A stretch of 64,000 nucleotides of DNA from Chitinophagaceae bacterium (GCA_016787085.1 JAEUVJ010000061.1:124001-188000), one strand, 5' to 3'. Shown: positions 53,870 through 63,900, counted from the stretch's first letter. A program made the numbers and translations. The notes: generated by a model from the sequence alone, not told the origin.

Positions 53870-54697
53870 ATGAAACATGCCTGTTTAGTAATAAGTATTC
53901 TTATTGTTATTGCTGTCAATGGCCAGGAACTATATGTATTTTCCGATCCTGCTTCCAACATACCAGCCCGGTCCATCAGCGTAAAAATCAGTGGCCAGTT
54001 CATGGGTCCGCAGACCTGGCATGACCAGCGGATGCAGCGGTATGTATCCGAAGTAATGCTTGGCCTGAGCAAAAAATGGATGCTGCGCACCGGAGTAACA
54101 TTTGGCGATATGCATACCTCCAATTTTGCCTGGGAATCAACGTATGCATACTTGAAATATCGTTTCTTATCAAAAGATGATGTGCATAAGCATTTCCGCA
54201 TGGCGGTATTTGCGGATGGCTCTTACACCCGTGTCCCTTTTCATAATGATGAGATCACGTTGCAGGGCGATAAGAGCGGTGTACAGCTTGGGCTGATCGC
54301 TACCCAGTTGTGGAATAAACTGGCGGTGTCCGGTACTGTCAGTCATACGCAGGTGCTGGACAAATCACGAAATAGTAAGAATGTGATCTATGTGCCTTCC
54401 CGTGTTTACCAGGCCATGAATTATTCGTTGTCTGCCGGCTACCTTGTGTTGCCCAGGGAGTACACAGACTATAAGCAAACCAACCTGAACCTCTATGCTG
54501 AACTGCTGGCACAGCAATCGTTAGAGGCGGACCGGAAGGTGTATTATATTGACCTGGCCCCCGCGGTCCAGCTGATCTTCAATAGTAATATGAAGCTGAA
54601 CCTGGGTTACCGGTTTCAACTCGGCGGCAATATGCAGCGAATGGCTAACGCAAGCTGGTTCATCAGTTTAGAGCGTACCTTTCTCAATGCCCTTTAG
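53870..54697 (+). CDS. Outer-membrane beta-barrel-like protein of unknown function
   Basis: 275 residues; signal peptide (CLVISILIVIAVNGQ). Alternating hydrophobic/polar strands through the whole mature chain (ISVKISGQFMG, MLRTGVTFGDMH, MAVFADGSYTRVPF, LNLGYRFQLGG, ASWFISLERTF) predict a barrel of about 10-12 strands ending at the C-terminus. No known name. Tight spacing to the TlpA gene suggests a joint operon; it may be the export or uptake partner of the metal proteins. Confidence 0.75.
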   Translation: MKHACLVISILIVIAVNGQELYVFSDPASNIPARSISVKISGQFMGPQTWHDQRMQRYVSEVMLGLSKKWMLRTGVTFGDMHTSNFAWESTYAYLKYRFLSKDDVHKHFRMAVFADGSYTRVPFHNDEITLQGDKSGVQLGLIATQLWNKLAVSGTVSHTQVLDKSRNSKNVIYVPSRVYQAMNYSLSAGYLVLPREYTDYKQTNLNLYAELLAQQSLEADRKVYYIDLAPAVQLIFNSNMKLNLGYRFQLGGNMQRMANASWFISLERTFLNAL

Positions 54698-54744
54698 CGA
54701 AATTCCCCTTCTTTTGGCCGTCCGTTATAAAAGGGAAACCTTTT

Positions 54745-54776
54745 TTTGGTTGCCACCCACCTAATAATTATATTTG
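54745..54776 (+). promoter_or_regulatory. Bacteroidota-type promoter of the TonB receptor/feo operon
   Basis: TTTG (54745-54748), 20 bases, then TATATTTG (54769-54776), an exact TAnnTTTG. Transcription should start around 54782, about 45 bases before ATG 54828. A short T-run and an imperfect hairpin just upstream (54707-54747) may end the previous operon. Confidence 0.78.
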
Positions 54777-54816
54777 TCTAAATAAATTTTTAGACAAGAC
54801 TAAAAATTTATTTAGA
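54777..54816 (+). promoter_or_regulatory. Palindromic operator, DtxR/MntR-like
   Basis: TCTAAATAAATTTTTAG (54777-54793) and CTAAAAATTTATTTAGA (54800-54816) are perfect 17-base arms around ACAAGA. The core TTTTTAGACAAGACTAAAAA resembles recognition sites of DtxR/MntR-family repressors. It abuts the -7 box and covers the expected start of transcription, so bound repressor would block RNA polymerase. A weaker half-site with GGACTAAT lies at about 57136-57143 before the regulator gene. The best candidate binder is the regulator encoded at 57172. Confidence 0.72.
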
Positions 54817-54827
54817 TAGGTAAAAAA

Positions 54828-57107
54828 ATGAGATCACTATGGCTAATAGGGTTGTGTATAATGCTGACCGGCAGTCTCCGTGCGCAGCAACGGCATGGCG
54901 TGATATTGAATGAAGCAAATGGTGAGCCCGTGCAGGGGGCTACTATTTCCAAAGCCGGTGCGATCGGAGGAACGATCAGTGATACCAAAGGAAAGTTCAT
55001 CATTGATAATATACATGATACCCTAACGGTTTCTGCTACAGGATTTCTGTCAAGATGGATCATACCGGGCTCAAAAGATCACCTGGTGATCCTGCTTACC
55101 CCGTTTGAAAAGGAACTGGATGCAGTAGTCGTGAGCGGAACGATGCGGCCGGTTAAAAGATCAGAAAGTCCCATTTCTGTGGAAGTATATACCCCGCAAT
55201 TTTTGAAGAAGAACCCGGCACCTTCGCTGTTTGAGTCATTACAGAATGTAAATGGTGTACGTCCGCAACTAAATTGCAGCGTTTGCAATACGGGCGACAT
55301 TCATATCAACGGCCTGGAGGGCCCTTATACGATGGTAACGATTGACGGTATGCCCATCGTTAGCAGCCTTGCTTCTGTGTATGGATTGTTTGGCATCCCG
55401 ACGCAACTGATCGAAAGAATTGAGATCGTCAAAGGCCCTGCATCAGGTTTATATGGTTCGGAAGCCATCGGCGGGCTGATCAATATTATTACCAAATCAC
55501 CTGATAAAGCTCCATTATTCACAGCCAGCTTCATGACAACAAGCTGGCTGGAACATAACTTAGACGCCGGAGTAAAATTCAAACTCGGTAAAAAAGCAAC
55601 TTCATTATTGGGGGTCAATTATTATAATTACCAGCACCTGCTTGATAAGAACAACGACCAATTTACGGATGTGACGCTTCAGCATCGCATTTCTTTGTTC
55701 AATAAGCTCAGCTTTGCCCGGAAGAATAACAGGGTGGCTACGTTGGCCGGACGTTATTTTTATGAAGACAGGTGGGGAGGTGATATGCGATGGAATAAAA
55801 GCTTCAGGGGTACTGATAGTATTTATGGCGAAAGCATTTATACCAGCCGCTGGGAACTGATTGGCAATTACCAATTACCGGTTCAGGAAAAGATGTTCTT
55901 CTCCTTTTCTGTCACCGGGCATGATCAGAACTCTTATTATGGTGCAACACCCTATATGGGGAGACAAAAAATTGCTTTCAGCCAGTTGAACTGGGATAAG
56001 GCTATTGGTACGGATCATAACCTTTTATCCGGTGCCGTGTTACGGTATAATTATTATGATGATAATTCAACAGCTACAGTGGATACGCTGACCGGGAGGA
56101 ATAAGGCAGACAACTATATTATCCCTGGCCTTTACCTGCAGGATGAATGGAAACTAAGTCCGAAACATCTTTTACTGCTGGGACTCCGTTACGATCATCA
56201 CCTGGTGCATAAAGGCATTTTTACGCCCCGATTTGCCTGGAAATGGTCGTTAAAGGATAGGCAGGTGTTCCGGCTGAATGCAGGGACAGGGTTTCGTGTG
56301 GTGAGTTTATTTACGGAAGAACATGCGGCACTGACAGGCGCAAGAGCTGTTGAGATCAACGGGTCGCTGAAGCCGGAAAGGAGTTATAATGTGAATTTGA
56401 ATTATACGAATCATTTTCAATGGCAGGGCGTTTCTTTAAATATGGATGCATCGGCGTGGTATTCTCATTTTACCAACCAGATCATCCCGGATTATGATAC
56501 CGATCCCAATAAAATTATTTACAGCAATCTCAATGGCTACGCTTCATCAAAAGGGGTAACACTCAATCTTGAACTGAACAGCGGTAAACGTTTTAAGAGT
56601 CTATTGGGGGTTACGTTGCAGGATGTGCAAAAAGTGGAAAAAGATCAGCAGGGAAAAGCTGTTCAGCAACAACTGATGCTTACGGAAAAATGGAGCGGCA
56701 CATGGGCCATTACCTATAGTTTGCCGGCAGCCGGCATAACGATTGATTACACAGGTAATATGTACGGACCGATGCGGTTACCTTTACTATCTGATACCGA
56801 TCCGCGACCGGGAACTTCACCGGTATGGAGCATTCAGAATATACAGGTGACAAAGCTGGTTAACAAGCATATTGAACTGTTCGGTGGAGTAAAAAATCTG
56901 CTGAACTGGACACCTGCGAGGAATACGCCTTTTATCATTGCGAGATCTCATGATCCTTTTGATAAAAATGTGGAATACGATGCGGCCGGGAAAGTGATGG
57001 CCACAGCGGAAAATCCTTATGCGCTGACATTTGATCCTTCCTATGTGTATGCCCCCAACCAGGGGATCAGGTTTTTTACAGGGGTAAGATTAACTGTGAA
57101 GAAGTAA
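54828..57107 (+). CDS. TonB-dependent receptor (metal/siderophore type)
   Basis: 759 residues. Signal peptide (IGLCIMLTGSLRAQ), a carboxypeptidase-regulatory-like domain (about 24-92), the plug (about 105-215) with LNCSVCNTGDIHINGLEG and IERIEIVKGPASGLYGSEAIGG, and the barrel ending RFFTGVRLTVKK. The plug carries a Cys150-x-x-Cys153 pair, unusual for general nutrient receptors. It is the first gene after the operator-controlled promoter and leads into the feo genes, so a substrate under metal control, perhaps an iron or manganese complex, is likely. The regulator gene follows 64 bases later. Confidence 0.92.
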   Translation: MRSLWLIGLCIMLTGSLRAQQRHGVILNEANGEPVQGATISKAGAIGGTISDTKGKFIIDNIHDTLTVSATGFLSRWIIPGSKDHLVILLTPFEKELDAVVVSGTMRPVKRSESPISVEVYTPQFLKKNPAPSLFESLQNVNGVRPQLNCSVCNTGDIHINGLEGPYTMVTIDGMPIVSSLASVYGLFGIPTQLIERIEIVKGPASGLYGSEAIGGLINIITKSPDKAPLFTASFMTTSWLEHNLDAGVKFKLGKKATSLLGVNYYNYQHLLDKNNDQFTDVTLQHRISLFNKLSFARKNNRVATLAGRYFYEDRWGGDMRWNKSFRGTDSIYGESIYTSRWELIGNYQLPVQEKMFFSFSVTGHDQNSYYGATPYMGRQKIAFSQLNWDKAIGTDHNLLSGAVLRYNYYDDNSTATVDTLTGRNKADNYIIPGLYLQDEWKLSPKHLLLLGLRYDHHLVHKGIFTPRFAWKWSLKDRQVFRLNAGTGFRVVSLFTEEHAALTGARAVEINGSLKPERSYNVNLNYTNHFQWQGVSLNMDASAWYSHFTNQIIPDYDTDPNKIIYSNLNGYASSKGVTLNLELNSGKRFKSLLGVTLQDVQKVEKDQQGKAVQQQLMLTEKWSGTWAITYSLPAAGITIDYTGNMYGPMRLPLLSDTDPRPGTSPVWSIQNIQVTKLVNKHIELFGGVKNLLNWTPARNTPFIIARSHDPFDKNVEYDAAGKVMATAENPYALTFDPSYVYAPNQGIRFFTGVRLTVKK

Positions 57108-57171
57108 GCTATTTCTGAGCTATGTAAAAAGTTTGGACTAATATTATACTATTGAAAAGGTGAATTAAAAA

Positions 57172-58191
57172 ATGCAGCCCGGCTTATTATTATTGATAGG
57201 ATTATTGGTATTGCTGGTCCTTGCCTGGGTCTTCTGGCCGGAGAAGGGCCTTCTTTCGTTGCTGGCCAGGGCACGAATGAATACTTTGAAAGTGCAGATG
57301 GAGGATGCATTGAAATTCTTATTCGACTGTGAATACAAGAACCTTCCCTGCGGGTTACATACGGTGGCAGGCAACCTGCATATTTCATCTAACAGAACAG
57401 CAGCTATACTTGACCGGCTGCAGGATATGGGGTTAATCGCATCACAGGGCGAGTCCTTTCAATTAACTGATGCGGGAAGGTCTTATGCGCTTCGGGTTAT
57501 CAGGGTGCATCGTATCTGGGAAAAGTACCTGGCAGATGAAACGGGTATTGAGGAAACGAAATGGCATGTTGTGGCCGATCTGAAAGAGCATCAGCTTTCA
57601 TCAGAGGCAGTTGATAAGCTGGCCGGGCTTATCGGTAATCCTGTCTTTGACCCTCATGGTGATCCGATCCCTTCTGCCAGCGGCGACCTGCCCCTGCATA
57701 AAGGGAGTCATTTATCATCTTTAAAAGAAGGTGATATCGGCCGGATCATTCATATAGAAGATGAGCCCGGTTATGTATATGAGCAACTGGTGGCACTTGG
57801 CCTTTACCCGGGCATGCAGGTGTATGTGATGGATGTATCGGACGGGAAGATCACTTTTGCAGCCGAAGGAGAAGAGCATATTCTTACACCATTGTTCGCT
57901 TCGGCTATAACGGTGGAATTAATACCAGAGTCAAAACCCATTGATCAAAAGCATGCGTTGTTATCCTCTCTGCAAATAGGGGAGAAAGCAGAAGTAGTGG
58001 GTATATCACCCCATTGCCGGGGGCAGCAACGGAGAAGATTGCTCGATCTCGGGATCGTACCCGGCACGGTCGTTACTGCAGAGATCAAAAGTGCTTCCGG
58101 AGACCCTGTCGGCTATCGTATTATGGGAGCGACCATTGGCATAAGAAAGAAGCAGGCGGATTATATTTTTATAAATAAAAGCATTGCATAG
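57172..58191 (+). CDS. Membrane-anchored DtxR/MntR-type regulator fused to FeoA
   Basis: 339 residues. One membrane helix (about 4-22) precedes a DtxR winged-helix (about 38-108, LHTVAGNLHISSNRTAAILDRLQDMGLI), the dimer/metal domain (about 110-168, ending GNPVFDPHGDPIPS), an SH3-like domain (about 180-250) and a full FeoA domain (about 262-336, RRRLLDLGIVPGTVV, IMGATIGIRK). By alignment from memory the metal ligands are Asp45, His113, Glu117, His132, Asp136, Glu139 and His140; Asp at the first and the Cys102 position is MntR-like. It would sense metal and repress the operon while its FeoA part may contact FeoB. Stop and next ATG are two bases apart. Confidence 0.88.
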   Translation: MQPGLLLLIGLLVLLVLAWVFWPEKGLLSLLARARMNTLKVQMEDALKFLFDCEYKNLPCGLHTVAGNLHISSNRTAAILDRLQDMGLIASQGESFQLTDAGRSYALRVIRVHRIWEKYLADETGIEETKWHVVADLKEHQLSSEAVDKLAGLIGNPVFDPHGDPIPSASGDLPLHKGSHLSSLKEGDIGRIIHIEDEPGYVYEQLVALGLYPGMQVYVMDVSDGKITFAAEGEEHILTPLFASAITVELIPESKPIDQKHALLSSLQIGEKAEVVGISPHCRGQQRRRLLDLGIVPGTVVTAEIKSASGDPVGYRIMGATIGIRKKQADYIFINKSIA

Positions 58192-58193
58192 AC

Positions 58194-58985
58194 ATGAGTG
58201 ATCAGCATAATTGTGAGAATTGTCCTGTGCATCATAAGGAAAATCTTATCCGTCTCGGTATTGCGATGGATAAAGTGGATTATGTTATTGCATTGGCCGG
58301 TAATCCCAATACCGGGAAGAGTACTGTGTTCAATAATCTCACCGGTTTAAGACAGCATACAGGTAATTGGCCCGGTAAAACAGTAACAAGAGCAGAAGGG
58401 GGATTTTCTTATAACGATAAACGATATAAAGTAGTTGATCTGCCGGGTACGTATTCGTTGCTGTCAACCAGTACAGATGAAGAAGTGGCGAGAAATTTTA
58501 TTTTGTTTGGCCGCCCCGATGTGACACTGATCGTGGCTGACGCTACCAGGCTGGAAAGAAACCTGAACCTTGTTTTGCAGGTATTGGAGATCACCGACAG
58601 GGCTGTGCTTTGTTTGAATTTAATGGACGAAGCAAAGCGAAATCATATTGAGATTGATGAACGAACCTTGTCAAAAGAATTAGGCATACCTGTAATACCC
58701 GCTGCGGCAAGACAAAAAGAAGGGATGATGGAATTGCTCGCTGCAGTGGAACAAGTGGCTTCAGGAAAATATATTTGCCGGCCACATCGTATTAAAAGCC
58801 GTTCGGCCAAACTCAACCATGCGATTGATAGTTTGGTAGAAAAACTAAAAGTACAATTTCCCGGATTGCCTAACCTGAACTGGGTAGCCCTGCGATTGCT
58901 GGAAGGTGACCAGGGGATGATTGATGCAGTGAGCTCCGGCGAACTGGGAGCATTAAGCCCTGCTGCATTGTCAGTAGGTGCATAG
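58194..58985 (+). CDS. feoB: FeoB N-terminal GTPase part (split FeoB)
   Basis: 263 residues: a Cys/His-rich start (CENCPVHH, 7-14), then the FeoB G domain with G1 GNPNTGKS (36-43), G3 DLPG (82-85) and G4 NLMDEA (142-147), and the helical regulatory domain. Ordinary FeoB is one protein of about 700 residues; here the chain stops near the point where the membrane part begins, and the next gene, 16 bases on, continues it. The frames differ and the junction is short, so this is either a stable split gene or a frameshift. GTP hydrolysis would drive or gate Fe(II) entry. Confidence 0.88.
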   Translation: MSDQHNCENCPVHHKENLIRLGIAMDKVDYVIALAGNPNTGKSTVFNNLTGLRQHTGNWPGKTVTRAEGGFSYNDKRYKVVDLPGTYSLLSTSTDEEVARNFILFGRPDVTLIVADATRLERNLNLVLQVLEITDRAVLCLNLMDEAKRNHIEIDERTLSKELGIPVIPAAARQKEGMMELLAAVEQVASGKYICRPHRIKSRSAKLNHAIDSLVEKLKVQFPGLPNLNWVALRLLEGDQGMIDAVSSGELGALSPAALSVGA

Positions 58986-59001
58986 AAAAAATTGATTGGT
59001 C

Positions 59002-60435
59002 ATGGAGAAGAAAGAGAAAACATCATCAGAAGAGATATTATCACTGGCCAATTCCCTGCGTTGGGAACTTGGGGTGAACCTTCATGATACGGTCACTGAA
59101 TCTATTTATGAAGGGGCTTCACGTATAGCTAAGAAAACGGTAAAGGCAGAGAATGAAAAATCGCCTTACAGTTTTGATATGAAGATGGATAAGATAGTAA
59201 CAAGCCGCTGGCTTGGATTCCCTGTCATGTTTCTGTTGCTGGCGGTTGTTTTCTGGGTTACGGTAGCCGGGGCCAATGTTCCTTCAGGATGGCTGGCTTC
59301 TTTGCTGATCGATACGCTTCAGCCTATTTTAAAAAATGGGGCCAACTCAATAGGGTTACCCTGGTGGTTAAGCGGCGTGCTGATTGATGGGGCCTATCTT
59401 TCCGTAGCATGGGTAGTTTCAGTGATGCTGCCGCCGATGGCGATCTTTTTCCCGCTATTTACTTTACTGGAGGATTTTGGTTATCTGCCACGGGTGGCAT
59501 TTAATATGGATAATTTGTTTCGTAAAGCCGGAGCACACGGCAAGCAGGCGCTGACGATGAGTATGGGATTTGGGTGCAATGCCGCCGGTGTGGTGGCCAC
59601 AAGAGTGATAGACAGCCCGAGGGAAAGACTGATCGCTATCATCACCAACAATTTCTCCTTATGCAATGGGCGATGGCCTACACAAATTTTAATAGCCACT
59701 ATATTTATTGGCGGATTGGTTTCATCACAATGGGCCGGTGTTGTCTCAGCCGGAGCAGTGGTAGGTATTGCTGTATTGGGGATATTCTTCAGTCTCGTGG
59801 TTTCATGGGCGTTGAGCAGGTCCGTCTTAAAAGGCGAAGCTTCTGCCTTTAGCCTGGAATTACCTCCTTATCGTCCGCCGCGGATATTGCAAACACTTTA
59901 CACCTCGCTTATTGACCGGACCATTTTTGTTTTGTGGCGGGCTATTGTGTTTGCATTGCCTGCCGGCGTTTTGATCTGGTTGGTGGCAAACATTCATATT
60001 GGCAGTTTAAGTTTAGCGGAGCATTTTATCAACTGGTCCGATCCGTTTGCCATATTATTTGGTTTGAATGGGGTGATCCTGCTCGCCTATATCATTGCTA
60101 TTCCCGCCAATGAAATTGTGATACCAACCATATTGATGCTGACGGTTATCAGTTCGGGTATAGCCGGGGTGGGTGCAGGTAGTGGAGTAATGTTTGAACT
60201 TGATTCCATTGCTGATACGGAAAAAGTATTGAGAGCAGGAGGATGGACCTTACTCACCGGGATCAACCTGATGCTTTTTAGTTTGCTGCATAATCCCTGC
60301 TCCACTACTATTTATACAATTTACAAGGAGACAAAAAGCGTGAAGTGGACGCTGGTGTCCACCTTTCTGCCTATCATTATGGGATTTGCCATTTGCTTTT
60401 TCACCACCCAGTTATGGCGCCTGTTTATGAAATAA
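59002..60435 (+). CDS. feoB: FeoB membrane part (split FeoB)
   Basis: 477 residues from ATG 59002 (TTG at 58996 in frame). A soluble 60-residue start (SSEEILSLANSLRWELGVNL) resembles the end of the FeoB regulatory domain, followed by about eight to ten membrane helices. The gate motif GFGCNAAGVVATR, a second block with FSLCNGRWPTQILI and the pair of cysteines (NPCSTTIYT) typical of the FeoB core are present. It forms the ferrous-iron channel of the inner membrane with the GTPase of the preceding gene. Both halves together are of normal length. Confidence 0.9.
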   Translation: MEKKEKTSSEEILSLANSLRWELGVNLHDTVTESIYEGASRIAKKTVKAENEKSPYSFDMKMDKIVTSRWLGFPVMFLLLAVVFWVTVAGANVPSGWLASLLIDTLQPILKNGANSIGLPWWLSGVLIDGAYLSVAWVVSVMLPPMAIFFPLFTLLEDFGYLPRVAFNMDNLFRKAGAHGKQALTMSMGFGCNAAGVVATRVIDSPRERLIAIITNNFSLCNGRWPTQILIATIFIGGLVSSQWAGVVSAGAVVGIAVLGIFFSLVVSWALSRSVLKGEASAFSLELPPYRPPRILQTLYTSLIDRTIFVLWRAIVFALPAGVLIWLVANIHIGSLSLAEHFINWSDPFAILFGLNGVILLAYIIAIPANEIVIPTILMLTVISSGIAGVGAGSGVMFELDSIADTEKVLRAGGWTLLTGINLMLFSLLHNPCSTTIYTIYKETKSVKWTLVSTFLPIIMGFAICFFTTQLWRLFMK

Positions 60436-60489
60436 AGGCCCGTGTATTTTGAATAGTATGAATAAGAGATGGTTTTGTATCTTTAAACC

Positions 60490-60873
60490 GTGAAACGCTT
60501 AGCCGGCATATTCCTTGTTTCTGTTTACATGTTCTCTTTTGCAGAGTTGCATAACCTGCTGAAGATACCTGTGCTCTTCGAGCATTTTAAAGAGCATCGC
60601 CAACTGGCACCGGGTATCAGTTTCTGGTCTTTTATCAAGTTGCATTACCTAGACCCTATCGTGGTGGATGATGATTACCAAAGAGACCAGCAATTACCTT
60701 TCCGCGATACAGATTGCTGTGTAATGACAGCGACAAGTGTCTGTGAATGCCTGCAGCTGACCGTTGAGATAGAAAAACCGGCAGAGATCGCTACGGAGTT
60801 TCATTTGTTTAATGAGATCAATAAGCCACGGTTCATTTCCTTTGATATTTTCCAGCCTCCCCGTTGTGCCTGA
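60490..60873 (+). CDS. Hypothetical exported protein before the RND pump
   Basis: 127 residues from GTG 60490. A membrane or signal segment (LAGIFLVSVYMFSFAELHN) is followed by a small domain with cysteines in DTDCCVMTATSVCECLQ. It sits just before the czcA-like gene on the same strand; small proteins of this kind preceding CzcA are common in Bacteroidota as I recall. A TATCTTTA element lies at 60478-60485. Function unknown; metal binding by the Cys cluster is possible. Confidence 0.72.
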   Translation: MKRLAGIFLVSVYMFSFAELHNLLKIPVLFEHFKEHRQLAPGISFWSFIKLHYLDPIVVDDDYQRDQQLPFRDTDCCVMTATSVCECLQLTVEIEKPAEIATEFHLFNEINKPRFISFDIFQPPRCA

Positions 60874-60915
60874 TACGATATGAACCTACTTTTTTAAAGG
60901 CACAAAAATATTTAC

Positions 60916-63900
60916 ATGCTGCATGCAATTATTCGCTTTTCCGTCAGGAATAAGCTGATCGTTATATTATTGACACTCGGATTGATAATATGGGGCAGTA
61001 TTTCATTTACCAAACTTCCCGTAGATGCAGTCCCTGACATCACAGATAACCAGGTGCTGGTGATCACCACCTCACCGTCATTGGCGGCCCCGGAAGTAGA
61101 ACGGCTTATTACCTTTCCAATCGAACAGGCCACGGCCAATATTCCGGGCATTAAAGAAAGCCGCTCATTTTCCAGATTTGGATTATCACTGGTAACATTG
61201 GTCTTTTCTGACAAAACCGATCTTTACTGGGCCCGTCAACAGGTATTCGAACGATTACAACAGGTAAAAAGCCAGATACCTGCTGATGCGGGTATCCCTG
61301 AAATGGCGCCTGTCACTACCGGTTTGGGAGAAATATTTCAATATGCTGTAAAACCCAAAAAAGGGTACGAAGGAAAATATACACCGGAAGAATTAAGGAC
61401 GGTCCAGGATTGGATAGTCCGTCGCCAACTGCTTGGTGTGCCCGGCGTGGCTGATGTCAGCAGCTTTGGAGGGTATCTGAAACAGTATGAAGTAGCGGTT
61501 AACAGCGACCGGCTGCAAAGTATGAATGTTACAATTACTGACGTATTTCATGCCTTACAGCAGAATAATGAAAATACAGGAGGCGCCTATATTGAAAAAG
61601 GCCCTTCCGTATTGTATATACGAAGTGAAGGCCTGAGCAGGACCATTGCCGACATCGAAAAGATATTTGTCAAACACACATCCGAAGGTATCCCTGTTTA
61701 CATCGGTAATGTTGCAGAAGTGAGAACAGGCCATGCTGTCAGATACGGGGCCATGTGTTTTAATGATGAAGGCGAAGTAGCCGGTGCCGTCGTCATGATG
61801 CTGAAGGGAGAAAACTCTTCCCGTGTTATCAGGCTGATAAAAGAGAAAGTAAAACAAATTGAAAAAACATTGCCGGATGGCGTGACGATTGAACCTTTTC
61901 TCGACCGTACCAAAATGGTGAATAATGCCATCAGTACGGTCAGGAGGAACTTACTGGAGGGCGCATTGATCGTAGTATTTATACTGGTATTATTTCTTGG
62001 CAATTTGAGAGCGGGACTGGTAGTTGCTTCCGTTATCCCTCTCTCCATGCTGTTTGCTGTCATCATGATGAATCTCTTTGGTGTTTCAGGCAACCTGATG
62101 AGCCTTGGAGCCCTTGATTTCGGGCTGATCGTTGATGGGGCTGTCATCATCGTAGAAGCCGTCCTGCATCGCCTGTCTCATAGCCGCCCTGCAGGTAACC
62201 ATCCACCGCTTTTATCACTTGCCGAAATGAATGCTGAGGTAGAACATGCTGCAGGTAAAATGATGAACTCAGCGGTATTCGGTCAGATCATTATCCTGAT
62301 CGTTTACCTCCCAATCCTGACACTCGTAGGGATTGAAGGAAAGATGTTCAAGCCAATGGCACAAACGGTCTCATTTGCGCTGATCGGGGCATTTATCCTA
62401 TCCCTTACTTACGTACCAATGATCTCGTCATGGTTACTTAGCAGGAAAATAACCCATCAAAAGAATTTTTCCGACAGGATGATGACACTGTTCCACAAAC
62501 TGTACAAACCTGTTCTGGTAAAGGGACTGGCGTTCCCTAAAATCATTATCACATTGTCGCTGTTGCTATTCATTGGCTCTGTCATTATCCTTACCCGGCT
62601 GGGTGGTGAATTCATCCCTAAACTGGAAGAAGGGGATTTTGCAGTTGATACACGTACGATGACAGGCAGCTCACTGACTGAAACGATCAGGGCTACGCAG
62701 AAGACAGCAGGCCTGCTAAAGAGCCGCTTCCCCGAGGTAGAAAAAGTAGTGACCAAGATCGGATCAGGCGAGATTCCTACTGACCCCATGCCGATAGAAG
62801 CATCGGACATGATGGTGATCCTGAAAGACAAAAGTAAATGGACCTCGGCCAGAACCTTTGATGAACTGGCTAATAAAATGAGTAAGGTAATATCAGAAGT
62901 ACCCGGCGTGACGGCAGGATTTCAGTACCCGGTACAGATGCGCTTTAACGAACTGATGACCGGGGCCAGACAAGATGTGGTCTGCAAAATATTTGGTGAA
63001 GACCTGGATACCCTCGCACAATATGCAGGCCGTCTGGGAGAAATTGTGAAAACAGTTTACGGAGCCAGAGACCTTTATATAGAAACAATCACCGGTCTTC
63101 CGCAAATAGTGATAGAATACCACCGCGATGCCATTGCGAGATACCAACTGACGATTGCAGAAGTAAACCGGGCTATCAGGACCGCTTTTGCAGGCGAAAG
63201 CGCAGGAATGATCTACGAGAATGAAAGACGTTTTGAACTGGTGGTAAGGCTGTCAGAACAATCCAGGAAAGATATAACTGATGTGCAGAACCTGCTTATT
63301 GCTACACCCGCCGGAATGCAGGTACCCTTGTACCAGGTGGCATCGGTAGAAGTGAAAGAAGGCCCCAGCCAGATCCAGCGGGAAGATGCAAAGCGAAGAA
63401 TAGTTGTCGGATTCAATGTAAGAGGCAGGGACGTGCAAAGCATGGTGAATGAGCTGAGCAAAAAAGCAGAAGAGCAATTGCGGCTACCAGCGGGATATTA
63501 TGTAACATACGGCGGACAGTTTGAAAACCTTGTAGAAGCCAGACAGCGGTTATCCGTCGCTGTACCAGCAGCCTTGTTACTCATATTGGTGATGCTTTAC
63601 TTCGCTTTTGGTTCATTGAAATACGGGCTGCTGATCTTTTCAGCTATTCCGTTATCAGCTATCGGTGGTGTATTCGCTCTTTGGACAAGGGGAATGCCTT
63701 TCAGTATTTCGGCGGGGGTAGGTTTTATTGCTTTGTTTGGTGTGGCTGTATTGAACGGTATCGTACTGATTGCCGAATTCAACCGGCTAAAGCACCAGCG
63801 TTTACATGATGTCAAATACATTATTATGGAAGGAACAAAAATTCGTTTGCGGCCGGTATTAATGACGGCTGCTGTGGCCTCGTTAGGCTTTTTACCGATG

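Noticed and set aside
57172..57240. Sec-cleaved signal peptide on the DtxR-FeoA protein
   Set aside because: The helix is followed by WPEKG and a basic stretch with no cleavage site; a DNA-binding domain must stay in the cytosol, so an uncleaved anchor is preferred.
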